Shown piece by piece: positions 11,473 through 22,691 of a stretch of DNA of 64,000 nucleotides; position 1 is the stretch's first letter, and the number at the start of each line of letters is the position of its first letter. Source of the DNA: Colletotrichum lupini (taxonomy: Eukaryota; Ascomycota; Sordariomycetes; Glomerellales; Glomerellaceae). The position numbers and the translations under genes are program-made. Location of the stretch: the NCBI RefSeq assembly GCF_023278565.1, contig NC_064676.1:2914001-2978000 (forward strand), in the 5' to 3' direction. The notes under the pieces are model-generated. The model searched no databases, was not told the origin of the DNA, and saw nothing but the letters and a program-made list of their open reading frames with translations.

Positions 11473-12080
11473 GCTCGCAGGTGCTCGTTCGCGCAGTTAA
11501 CAAGGTATCCAATCTTAATGTTTCTCCTTCAAACAGAAATATGGGCAACGTGAGAGCGTGAATCTTGACGAGACGCAAAAGGCGTTCGGGCAGCGGGGGA
11601 GGCACAGACTTGTCTATTTGTTGCGACCAAAACATTCGATTGTAACCCCCTCTTTCCGGCCCATGTTTCTGAGCAGGGCCAACAGAACGAAATGTGCATT
11701 GCATAATGCAAGTACGGCGGCCAAGTTGTCTCCATTTAGAAAGGAAAATGTGGGACGGAGAGGGGACCGTCGTTCGTTGCTTGGTATCGAGACGCCCAAA
11801 CCCATGTTAGAGCCGTTGGATGCAACGCCCGACCTTCTGAATCTGTCCGGAGCCGAGGCGAAGGTCCGAGTTACCCCGGCTTCAGCCACACGATTGATTC
11901 GCTTTGTGTATTTGACGAGCCGTGCAAAGATTGAGTTCTGTTTCTTTTGTATTGAGAGAAGAGATGATGCCGAATAGAAATAGAAGTTGGGCTTTACGGC
12001 GTCTTCTTTGTCGTTCCCGCTTCCTAACCATGTCTTGCCCCAAGGTAGTGGCATGGTTCTCAGAATCTCTGTTCAATTCT
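11473..12080. other. Intergenic, no gene seen
   Basis: Frames on both strands are short and without domains. This is the upstream region of copy 4 and the 3' flank of copy 5. Confidence 0.5.
11701..11709. promoter_or_regulatory. Possible degenerate form of the upstream palindrome (GCATAATGC)
   Basis: Lies 229 bp before the ATG of copy 4, where the other array members carry GCATATGC. It is a palindrome around a central base, preceded by a second GCATT. The flanking block is not conserved, so confidence is low. Confidence 0.3.
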
Positions 12081-13486
12081 CTATTCTTCCTTCGATTCTG
12101 GCTTCCGTCCAACAACAAAATACCTAAGTTGCTCAAGTCAGCATGCAAAGCGTGTTCGACAAGTGATCATGAAACAGAGATGGCTTACATGGGGACATAA
12201 GTATGGTAGTTCTTGTTAGCCAGGTCCTTCCGGACTTCAGCCAAAAAGACATTCACCTCCTCCCTAGTCCACTTGTGGGCGCGCGTCAGAGGCGCAGTAG
12301 AGATAGCCTCGAGACCGGCGTTGCTATTCTCAAAGCCCCATGCGCCCAGTTCCTTGAACGAAGGATCTTTGGGCCAGGTATTGATGGGCCACTTGTACCG
12401 GCTCAGCGTCACGTCCTTGAAGCCCACATCGACCATCAGTGTTTTCAAGGAAGACACCGAGACGTACTCTCGCCCAAAGATGGCCGCGGCCTCCTTGAGG
12501 AGGTTGCCGTACTTGGCCAAGGGGCAGTCGGCAGGAAATGTGCCGTCATCGGACTGGAACTCCATCTCTGGCTCCTGCAACTCTAGATAACCGCCAGGTT
12601 GGATGTGACTTACACTCATTAGTAGACAGCTATTGAGCAAAGGCCGGGAGTAAAAGTCGCGCTTACTTGAAACATTTAGTGAGGTAAGCCTTCCAGTCTG
12701 CGATGCTTGACGACATGAAGCGACTGTGAATGTAGTCGAACTGGGTGGTGTAGGTCCACTCCTCGTCAATGTCGTCGATTTCGAACTTGACATTCGTAGC
12801 TACGCTGGGAGACCCGGCCTCTTAGTCCTCTCTCCCGATAGCTTCACGAATTCAGAAACCTACATGTCTGGCTGCGTAGCAGATAAATCAACGCCGAGAA
12901 CCTGTTCACAGTCAACACGCATTCAAATTTCATCACTTTTGAGCTTGCCTCGGCTTCGGGATGATCGTCGCCAAACTGAATAGCCCAGATTCCCGTGCCC
13001 GTACCAACATCCAATACTCTGTCAACCTTGACATCAGGCTGGCATGGAGGAGCTAGTCCGAGCCGACCACCGAGGGTCATGAGGCATATGTGATGTTGCA
13101 TATCTAGCAGTGTCAGACAAGTAAGCCACATGCGTGAGATATCTCAAGGACTCTGTAGAGGTGACATACCCATTCTATCATTCTCTTGCTCATCATTGGG
13201 AATCACATATTCTCATTACCGATAGTCAGCACGGCTTTACAAGAGACATGGAGCGTGTTGCTCACTTCCGTCTTTGTAGCGATGATACGTTCGCCCATTT
13301 TCGAATCGATAGTCCAAGATTGAGCCACTGAGGCTGGTGCTCGAGGAAGCAATGCTTTCAATATCTGCTCGATTGTCTTCCAGAGCCTACGACTGCTATA
13401 AGCTCGAGAGAATGGAACCTGTCACATGGCCACAAACATACCTGTTCATCCGCAATAATTTTGATCTCGTGATCGACTTCAGCCAT
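12081..13486 (-). CDS. LaeA-like methyltransferase, copy 5, with a GC-AG intron
   Basis: About 333 residues, starting MAEVDHEIKIIADEQ at 13486. The exon ALEDNRADIE is fused to the ENGRTYHRYKDG exon. The SAM-binding exon is VLDVGTGTGIWAIQFGDDHP; the intron after it begins GCAAGC rather than GTAAGN, so correct splicing requires a GC-AG intron. The next exons are VLGVDLSATQPD, then VATNVKFEIDDIDEEW, where family members have VPPN. The long exon opens HIQPGGYLELQE and ends YHTYVPM, followed by YFVVGRKPESKEE and stop. The VATN change and GC donor make it the most divergent complete copy, but the frame is intact. Confidence 0.85.
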
Positions 13487-13651
13487 GATTACAAGTGTAG
13501 GTTGGGCGAGAATGACGTGCTGTAGTTTATGTACGGTGCGAAAGAGTCGACAATTTGAGCAGAGGCATGGGAACCGAGGAAGAGAGGAATCTGGTCAATT
13601 TTGTGGAAAAGCAACATGCCATCGCTAACAACCCCTCAATCAGACTCGAAT

Positions 13652-13686
13652 CAAACCAACGAGAGAAATGCACACACAACGCATGC
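13652..13686. promoter_or_regulatory. Partial shared upstream block of copy 5
   Basis: In gene orientation this reads GCATTTCTCTCGTTGGTTTG, close to the GTTTGCTCGTTGGTTCC block of other copies, with GCATGC nearby. It lies about 165-200 bp before the ATG. The full palindrome is not present. Confidence 0.35.
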
Positions 13687-13954
13687 CACCGGCGAAGTTG
13701 ACCCTTGGCAGCATCCTGGGTGGACCCGAAAGAGCTGCCGCCGAATGGAAAGTGAAGTCCTCAAGGCAGGGGTATCAAAAGCGATGTCCTTGTTCTGCAT
13801 GGTCCTCACACTTGCTTCCACGGTGACTGACTCGATATGTGACTGACTGTCCATCCCTTTCCCTGAATGCGACTGGCACAACCAACATGAACCTCAATCT
13901 CTTCTTTAGTTTCTGCGAACAAGATGACAGCACACAGGTTACTAATCGGAAGGT

Positions 13955-14651
13955 CTAATACGTGTCGAGGACAGATCAACACCAAGAACCCGAGGCGGAC
14001 CAAATGTCAGTATACGTCCAAAGAAACACTGTACATCGATAGGCGGAACTTACTTCGGCCTCCGGATGGTCATCGCCAAATTCGATAGCCCAGATACCAG
14101 TTCCCGTACCGAGATGAAGGACTCTTCCAACCTCAGCGCCTGCTTGGCAAGGGAGCGCAAGACCGATTCTGCCTTCCAGCGTCATGAGGCAGATGTGGTG
14201 CTGTAGATCTATCGGAACGCCATCAGATTCTAAATCCTAGGACAACAGTAATGTGACAACTCTCACCTAGTCTACCCATTTCCCTCTCGTCATTGGGGAT
14301 ATTGTACTCTTGCATTTCTATTAGATTCCCGTACAAACAAAGAATCAGAACTCCAGGTCAGATTGTGAACTCACTCCCATCTTTATACCGATGATAAGTT
14401 CGACCATTCTCGAAACAGTAGTCTAGAATCGAATCGGAAACGCTTGTGCCAGACGAGGCGACACTCTCAGAGGTAGTTAGCACATGCTAACCCACTCATA
14501 AAGGAGAATCTAAATGGTTTACTTCGACTTCTGTCTGGTCATTGTCTACAAACTAATTACATAATACTTGTCAGCCCACTGCCACGAGGAGGTACAAACG
14601 AGGTTTTCAAGGACACAGTACCCCATCATCGGCAGCGATGACAACTTCGTG
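13955..14651 (-). pseudogene. Broken LaeA-like methyltransferase: exons 1-5, start and acceptor lost
   Basis: Recognisable in order are HEVVIAADDG (exon 1 end), FVDNDQTEVE, the exon with ENGRTYHRYKDG, YNIPNDEREMGRL, and the SAM-binding exon with VLHLGTGTGIWAIEFGDDHP. There is no ATG in frame upstream of exon 1, where a TAA stands directly before it. Motif I has His where the others have Asp, and the acceptor before VLGVDLSS reads CGG instead of AG. Exons 6-8 are missing. This is the outermost, upstream member of the array and is not expected to make an active enzyme. Confidence 0.8.
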
Positions 14652-15189
14652 TTATTTACATACACAAAAATCAAGTACGTGGACTGTCGACAACCCATTC
14701 TACGTATCAGTCGATCTCGATGTGGGCGGGTATGTTAGACGGAAGCCCCCGCCCCTCAGCGTGCCGTCCGGGAAGTGGATCTGCCTTGCGGATGGAACCG
14801 CGGATGAGCACCCGGCTCCGGCCCGATTCCCGCGGAGTCAACCAACTTGAGGCATTTCCAGTGAGCAGCTGTCCTGCCCCGTAGAGGTTTTGCAGGTACG
14901 GTTACAATAGTGCGTTCTCCGGGGATATGCTCAATGATGAAGCCGGAGTAAGTAGTCCATAGTCGACGTTGGTGAATACATGATGTCATGAGAGTTCTCA
15001 TCAAGAAATATGGCGGTCGTCAGGAAGTCAAAGATCTGAATATGATTCATGAGGACTGACAAGGGATGATGCGCTTAAACCAAACACCCGTATTGTTACA
15101 GCCCTATGGAGGCCATCTAGACCTGGTCCGATTATACATGTATCTAGCTCCAACTCCTAGCTTAAACCAAACAAAAACAAAAGCTCACG
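14652..15189. other. Intergenic, no gene seen
   Basis: This stretch separates the methyltransferase array from the STIMATE-like gene. It contains no recognisable gene. Confidence 0.5.
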
Positions 15190-16447
15190 TCACTCCTTTG
15201 GGAACAGCTCCGCCGAGATATCCTTATCCCTTCTCTGGTGATTTGTCCGGCTAGAGCTGCTACCAATGACCGTTGGCGCGTCGCCGTCCGTGTCGGGGTC
15301 GTATTCGGCATCATCCGCATGTTTCGCCTTCTTCAGCTTCAAGCTCGCTCCATCGTCCGAATTCGCACCCTCCTCGCTTGCCGAGTCGGCGTCGTCGTAC
15401 GGGCTGACACCTGCGTGTCTCGAGCTCCAATCGGGGTCATCCTCTGGAAGTCGCTCGTGTTCGTGCTGCGGCTGCTTGATGAAAGAGTCGATGATGTAGT
15501 ACTGCATGGCGTTCATAACGAGCGGGAAGAACATCATGACGAAGAAGATTTGCAGCTGCTCGTTGCCCTCGGTCCACCGCAAGGCCCAGTCACCGACGCG
15601 CGAGATCCAGGGCAGGAGGAGGAAGATGATGAGGACGCAGAACTTCATGCCAAACAGGCCACAGAAGTAAATGAAGGACTGCTTCAACCACCACCAGGCG
15701 TTGGGAGGTGTGCCATAGTTGCCGGACCGGATCGACTCCTCAGGCTTGCCCAGGGGTGTGTAGGCAACGAGGCCTGTCAGAACGCGGAGAAGTACGATGA
15801 GGATGGGGATACCGATGGTGGTCTGCATGACGCATATTAGTACGATGCCGGAGAGAGAGAGGAAGCGAGTGAAAGGAAGCGAGTGGGTTGCTTACATCAA
15901 TAGCGAGATTGAGCAGGTAAAAGGAGCACGGGTTTGGTGTGTAGTCCTCGCCGCGTCTCATCAACCTCTGCGCGTTGGCCGTGGTTGCGGGGTCCAGTGT
16001 CACAGAAAAGCGGCCTGACGTCAACATTGACATGAAGATGTTGGCGATGTGGACGAGAACCGAGCCAAACACCTGCTTCGAAACATCGAAGAACCAGATC
16101 TTGACTGGACGTTGTGGCCGCTCTCTCCAGCGCTTGAAAACCAACGACAGCAAGGCAAGGCCGCCCAGGGCCGCCTGGACAATGAGGGCAAAGGAACCGA
16201 GCAGGCTGCACTCGCCATTACCACCTTCTTCGCCCTGTGTTGCAGCGTGGGTAGCCGTGGCCGCGGCGACAGCACTCGTGAAAGTCGCGACGGCGCCGTC
16301 GAGGGCTTCTGTCGGGGTCGCGATAGGGATCATTGTGTTTGCTGCTGCGTCGACTGCTGCTGTTGCTGTAGCTGCTACGAAGGCGGCGAATGAAGTAGGA
16401 ACATCTTGGGCGGCAGTCGCTATCAGGTAGGGTGGCGGAGGGGCCAT
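15190..16447 (-). CDS. STIMATE/TMEM110-family membrane protein
   Basis: Two exons (15896-16447 and 15190-15822) encode about 394 residues. The first ~70 residues are Ala/Thr-rich and low in complexity. A first membrane segment lies near GSFALIVQAALGGLALL, followed by RPVKIWFFDVSKQ and HIANIFMS. The second exon carries the family signature GNYGTPP-WWWLKQ, then MKFCVLIIFLLLPW, WALRWTEGNEQLQ and a last hydrophobic run before YYIIDSFIKQ. The C-terminal ~90 residues are acidic and disordered. In animals STIMATE is an ER protein that supports STIM/Orai calcium entry; the fungal relatives are annotated as vacuolar or endomembrane proteins of unclear role. The assignment rests on the WWWLKQ/PW/WTEGNE pattern. 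Confidence 0.78.
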
Positions 16448-19168
16448 TGGCCTGGCCGGGTCGGGGTGTGTTGGAATGGGACTAGCAGAGGGAGGGACAG
16501 AGAGAAAAAGGGCGGTCTCGTGCGAATGACGGGGTGATGTTTGGTCGGAAGGGGGGCGATAAAGCGGCCGTCGGTATGTGGATGACGTTCTTTTGGGGTG
16601 GGAGGAGGGTCGATCGCTTTAGGTCGAACAACGGGTTTTTGGCTGACGGATTAGGAGCGAAGGCGAGACAAGCGCATGCAACCGCGTTGTGGATTTGGGG
16701 TACCGTAGGAAAAAGGAAGGAATTTGAAAATTGGAAACCGGCGACCAAAGGAAGAAGCAACACAAGTAATAAACCTCCGAAAAGTCTGGGCGAGGAGGGA
16801 TGTTTAAGAGAAGAGGGAAGAAAGCAAAAAAATAAAGAGAAACACGGAGATAGAAAGAAGAGGAGCGGGCCAAGGTGTAGCGAGGAGCGGACAGGCAAAA
16901 ACGGTGATCGTCGTCGGGGATTGATGGGCCAGAAGGGCGGGCTGTCACGAGGCGGAGTAAGAAAGTGACATGCAGCACAGACTTGGGGGAGCTTCAGCCT
17001 TCAGCTTAGGCAACTGCGGTAGGTGAAGGGTTGATATCTTGGCACCGTGGCGCCCTGATACCGAAGTAGGTATGAGCCACGGTCAGTGAGCGGTCTGGCG
17101 TTTGTGTCTGTTCGAGCGAGCACCTCAGGATGGTGATGATGATGATGATGATGATGAGCAGATCTATTGGTGGTAGCTATTGATGAGTAAAGGTACGATA
17201 CCACGGATACATACAAAGAGTAAGGTAGGGAATTAGGTACTGTACGTACAATGAAATGGGAGAAAGGTAATGGCCGGGTCCTGACACAAGCTTACTTCTG
17301 ATTGGGCTTAGCGTCTCCACATACCTTAACACACCTGGCTTTGCCGCCTTGGGGGATCCTCCATTAGTCACTTTCCCACGGCCCAGACTTGCCGTAAACT
17401 CGCCTGGAGCAATACTTCCTCTGTATTACGGAGCACCTACAGGCTACAGGCTAGGGGGGCGGATAGACGGAGTCAGGACAGGCACGAGGGGGGGCCACTA
17501 GCCAAGGCTTGTGTGTAATGTTGTTGGCTTCCACGGGTTTTACAGTTTGGAGCTTGGGGGCTCGGGTGGATCGAGGCGAGATTAGGAGATTTTAAAAAGG
17601 ACGGAGAGACACCGCCGTCTGGATGGCACCGCCGGCGAAAGACATCACGAGATTTGTCCTTTGGCGTAAGGTACCTATCTACCTACCTAATGTAAGGTGA
17701 GGTAAGCTCAGGAGGCCGCGGCCAACGAGCGGACGACGGACCGGAGAAATCACCGCCGTTTAAGATCCACCACCCGACCTACCTACCTACCTCCTTAAAC
17801 TAGGTACCACCATCACCACCTATTTGTTTCTACGGATCGTATCATGCAAAGGCCAAGAGGCCTTAAACCATCAATGTGGCTGCAGCGGCCAATATCCGTC
17901 CCAAAAACCATCTGCCCTGTCTGAAAAAGCCGTTGACCTGGGCAAGCCACAACAGGACAGAATGGGACACAAGTCTGCCAAACTCTCGACACTCTCCTGC
18001 ACTAACAACCTAAATGCAGGCCGGCCTGGTGCCGAGAACCCCGATTTACGAGGTTCACAGGCGCTTGGCCCCATGCTCCCCCCATTTCCCCTGTCTCCGC
18101 AGACCACCGAGTCTACCCGCCGGAGCCATTGAATCGAAAGACGGCACCATCTCCGGTCCTCTTGGAAGTCAGGTACTTACTCCATAGACAATCTGCTCCA
18201 TTTCGCGAAACGAAGCCCAAAAGGAAGATAGGGCAAAAGAAAAAAGGGATAGGAGGATCCGATACGAGGTCAAGAAACAAACCACAAATCCTAAACCCCA
18301 AACCCGTTCGAAAATGCGATACCGAAGACTTTGATGTGTAACTTAGTTGGATCCCGCTATTATTCGGTCTCACTCCATTTCGGACTCGTGCACGACTCAT
18401 CGCCATCTATCAATAGAACCATCGTTCCTTTGTTGTCACCAGCTAACCATCCATCAAAGAAAAAGAATTGTCACAAAAAAGCCACTCCTCTGCTGTACTA
18501 TACCTATGCTCCAGCCACAACCTCGCAATGTCTCGTGCTCCCAAATCATAAAGCCGCCGCTGACGGGCCAGGCGATTCTCTTCCCACAAATTTGGCTTTG
18601 CCCAGGCATCCAAACTCGTCCCGAGAAACTGGTTGCCCGGGGTTGCCCAGGGCAAACATAGCCCCCGTCTCACATCTCATCTGCATGGAAGCTGTCATGG
18701 AACGTTGACTTCAGGGGCGCGAGATTATCTCATCTGCTTGTTAGCTTTCCCGATGTACCACGGCATTGCGCATCAAAGCCACTCAGACAATGCATCTTCC
18801 AAGTCAAGTACTGCGCACTCGTTCTTCAGCTCGGGGTTGGAATGGGGACGTACGGGCACTAGTGTGAGGTTATCATGGAGTGGAATGTTTCAATCTTCGA
18901 CTTTTTCGACCATGTTCTGGCCGCTGAATGTCAAAAGATTGTCTTTCTTTTCATGGTATAATTACGATAGGCGAGAGTCTAATATTGCCAAGTCCCCGTT
19001 CCAAACACGCTTTTTGCATCCTATGCGCCAAAATACCTCGCAGTAGCCAACATGTTGCCATCATAATACCTTTCATCCTGTAGTGAGCCCAGTGAACATA
19101 AAACCAATCTAAAAACAAAACAATCGAAAAAAAAGAAAGAAAAAAAAAAACCACCCCATTCTCGACCT
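16448..19168. other. Long intergenic region, no gene seen
   Basis: Upstream it is purine-rich on the plus strand and includes a GAT trinucleotide run at about 17134-17157 and several ACCTACCT runs around 17670-17800, a common promoter feature in related fungi. No frame here has a recognisable domain. The right end is probably 3' untranslated sequence of the regulator at 19.2 kb. Confidence 0.55.
17134..17157. repeat. (GAT)n trinucleotide microsatellite
   Basis: About eight tandem GAT units in the upstream region of the STIMATE-like gene. Confidence 0.8.
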
Positions 19169-20654
19169 TTAAGCTATCACCAGCTTGTCCAAAGCAACAC
19201 GCGCAATCTCAATAATCTTCAGGCAGTGCCGATTCTCCTTGCTATCATCCTTGCCCTGCGGAACCATCAGGTGCTGATCCGTATGCAGCATCGGATGGGG
19301 TAGCCCGGCCGCGACCATCTCATCGAGCTTGTCATGCCGGTTATTCGACCGATCCTCCATCTGCTTGATGACGTCCTTCAGACCAAGGTGATGGTAGGGT
19401 ACCGTAGATCCCGCCCCATCTGATCTCTGAAAATCGTGTCCGTAGATGTCGACTTTCAGCAAGCCTCTGACGGATAGCCTCCAGCTGTCGGGGTCCATCT
19501 CTCGGTTGTCAAACGTCTCTATCGCGCCGCAGTCGTTCTCCCGTCTACTAAGCTCGCCCCACAGCCCGCCGTACTCGGCGAAACGGAACGTGATATTCCT
19601 CTTCTCTTTCTTGGCCTGGGAGGCTTCGTTGTCGATGAGCTCGAGAATCTTGGCGTAGGCGTTGGCTGTGGACGGGAGGATGGCGCCCAGCATCATCATG
19701 TTTTGAAATGCCTGCATTAGAGGCGGCTTTGTTATATCTGTAAGACTGCAGGAAGGGCAGTGGATGACGTCGTGGGCCACACGAGCGGCGGACCTAGCTA
19801 TGGCCATTGCAATCTTGACATCGTTTGGCAGTCTCGATAAGGCGTCCAGGGAGAGGAAGATTTGGGATAGACAGGAGCAAGTGGTGTTGTTGTATGCTTT
19901 CGGTGCCCCGTCCACCTCTTTGCCAGTTCCATCCTCATTTTTGGTGTTGCCAGATGTGGATGATTCCGGCGTGCTTGCGGCAGCCGTGTGAGATGATGTC
20001 TCTGATGCCGTAGGAGGGGAGAGACTAGGAGCCGTCTCGGGCACTTGCGCCGAGAGCAGTTCTGTAAGGCTTTTATTGATATCTTGAGGTAAATCCTCGT
20101 CAGCAGAGTCACTTTCGTCAAAGTTGATGCCACCTAACAGGTCAACACCCGCAACCCCAAACTGGAAGTCTCCATTAGGGAACCGCGGCTCGGTGTATGC
20201 CATGGTCAAGCTCGACAGCTCGGGCGGCAGCGTCGAAGGCGGCAAGCCTTCCAAGGGGGAGAGGAGGTCAAGGTAGTTCATGCTAGAGTAGTCTTGGGTG
20301 AAGAAGGCCGAGAAGTCGGTGTCTAATGTCGGTTGCGTCATGAGTGGCATCTGCGTCTGCTGGTCTTGGTTCTCGGGCTTGTCGGGGGAGGATTGTCCTT
20401 CAGCCTCCTCGACGTGTCTACGCTTCCTTGGCCGGCCCATCTGCTTCTGGGCCGAGTAGACACACCTAAGGCCCTCCCGCCGACATCTCGAGCAACCTTC
20501 AGGTTCCTTGGTGCAAGCCAGCTTTCGTGAACCTTGTATGGGTTGTTAGCATCTATTCAATTTGGGCTTGAGACCCTCACTTACGACACTCATCACACGC
20601 GCGATGCTTCACGACACCGGCCGCCGACTTGGACGGGCTACTACTCTGAGGCAT
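19169..20654 (-). CDS. Zn2Cys6 transcription factor with AflR-like C-terminal region
   Basis: Exon 1 (20585-20654) and exon 2 (19169-20532) are joined across a 52-nt intron with a GCTAAC branch site, giving 477 residues. The intron splits the zinc cluster: Cys 20, 23, 30, 37, 40 and 47 fit C-x2-C-x6-C-x6-C-x2-C-x6-C. A basic linker MGRPRKRRH follows at 55. The middle is acidic and Ser/Thr/Pro-rich. The C-terminal half (CSCLSQIFLSLDALSRLP, later CPSC, then a helical region) resembles the aflatoxin regulatory protein domain of AflR and its relatives. Such proteins are nuclear activators of secondary metabolite genes. No biosynthetic cluster lies next to it here, so its targets are unknown. Confidence 0.82.
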
Positions 20655-22691
20655 GATTTGATATGGACAAATGTGATAGGGGACTAGAGAGGCGTTGTCG
20701 TGGTTGCCTGACAATACCGATGGTGGAATTGTTCTGATTACTCAGAACTTCCCAGAGTGCTGGGAGTGCGGCTTTCGGGAGGGTTATATGTAGGTGACGG
20801 AGAGTTCGTAAAAGTTGATATGCTAATAGGGCCGATGACTCTGAATGGCAAGGTAGTGACAAGCCCAGAGGCACGACGATGAAGCCCTGGCTGCCTTAGC
20901 TCGTGGCTTGCTCTCCAGCTGAATCCCGGAGTGTTTTTCTTGTTGCTCAAGGCTGCGGTATGCACGAGATGAAAGCATGCAGATGGTGACACCGACGGCC
21001 ACGTTAGAAATGCAGACGTAGGTATTTGTGCGTGTGGTTCAGAGATCGGGATGAGAAAGACGGGGTGAGACACACGAGATGCGGTTAGGAAGCAAAAGGG
21101 CAAAGCTCTCCCGGCCCACGGCGTAATTGTTGTAGGTGAGGAGCAAGCCACGCAGCACAGCTTACCCGCGTTAGCTCCAGCCCGCCCCCTAAGACCAACG
21201 CAGTCGGGGGTGGTTGCTGTACGGGATCCATTCGTAGGGCAAGGTACATCCGCCCAGTAAAAGTAAGGTAGGTACACAGCAAAACACTGCTTGGCCGGCC
21301 TCGTCACCAGTCACTCCAAAGTCCTTTCTTTGAAGGATTCGGAGCGGCGTCAGCACCATGCCAACCTTGCATATGACGGAAGCCAAAGTTCAGCCATAAG
21401 TACTTTTGCTAGATATATAGCTTGGTTCACCGTTGAAGCTGTCTTCACTTCTCTGAGTTCATATCAGTGGTACCTCTCTAGCAACAACCGAGACGACCTA
21501 TCGCTCGAACAGAATCAAGGCTGAGCCACCTCTCAAGGTTCCCTATCCTGCTCACGCCAAGACACTTATGGTGAATGAAAGTCTTTCTCAACTTGACAGA
21601 AAGACACCATGAGATATGCTCTCCTCAGATTGGTATGCGAAAGAATTGGGCTTCAACGCCTTTCTCGTGTGTTTGCAGGATGAGATCCCCCGGTGCTTGG
21701 ACTACCCTGAGGTGCGCGTTCGACGGCACTGTTATTGGTCAAGAGTGCGTATTTCGTAAAGATTTGAGTCATCGGCGTAAGTGCCTTAGTATCAGTACCA
21801 TGGATGCGGGCAGGGCACCGGCATCACGAGAATTCCTCCCTTGAAGCCGTTTCGGAGCAGCCCGAAGCGTCTTACCCATCACTGGCATGGTCGGGCGGGC
21901 TGACGATGGAACATGAGAATACTCACACATAAGTCCTCCATTGGGCATGGTGAGATCTCTCCGTTGCGTCCACGATCCATCAACGTGTGTAAGGAGACAC
22001 TCGGCGTCGCTGCGCCTGCTTCAGCGCGCAGTAGGCGTCTAATTGTGCCAAGAAACCACCTCGTACCCGCTGCCAATGAGTCCAATGTTACGTTGTAGTG
22101 TCTTGAGCGCTGGAAGGTTGCGTGCGCTTAGCAAGACAATAGCTGAAGGACGCCCTGTAGGGTAACCCGTGCACTGCTGCATAGGGACAGCCCTTCCAAC
22201 CTAAAGTAATAGCCGGAATGGCGCTAGGTATTTGCGATGGGCTGACAGCCACTGTGGCGCATGTGCCATTCTCCCGGCGGGTAAATATGCATTCTTCTCG
22301 AAACTCTCTGCATGTGCGGTAGTTTAAGGCCTGTGACGTTCGAATCGAAACGTTGAAACAACCAGTAAGATACTAGAGTTGGTCTCCTTGCATCGTTGTG
22401 TTCCAACGGGATGTGCGTGGGTGGAATTGGCGGTGTTGTTGTAGGGCAGATTTCGGGGCAGATTTTGGAGTCGCAGTTGGAGACGAACCGGAGCGATCCC
22501 TCCACTCTTCCGTCTCGCGTCTCGGTCGACCCCGCTAGGCGGTCTGGGAAACACTAGCATCGACCGACGGCAGAAAAAAAAAATTCCCAGAAGGCGTCCG
22601 CCCAAACCGCCTGCGCTTGCATCGCGAACCGAAAGCTCCAAAAATAGCCCTTGACAACCTCTTTTGGCTGACAATTTCTTCCACCACCACA
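20655..22691. other. Intergenic between divergent genes, no gene seen
   Basis: Shared upstream region of the Zn2Cys6 regulator (minus) and ERB1 (plus). The small frames present have no recognisable domain. Confidence 0.55.
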
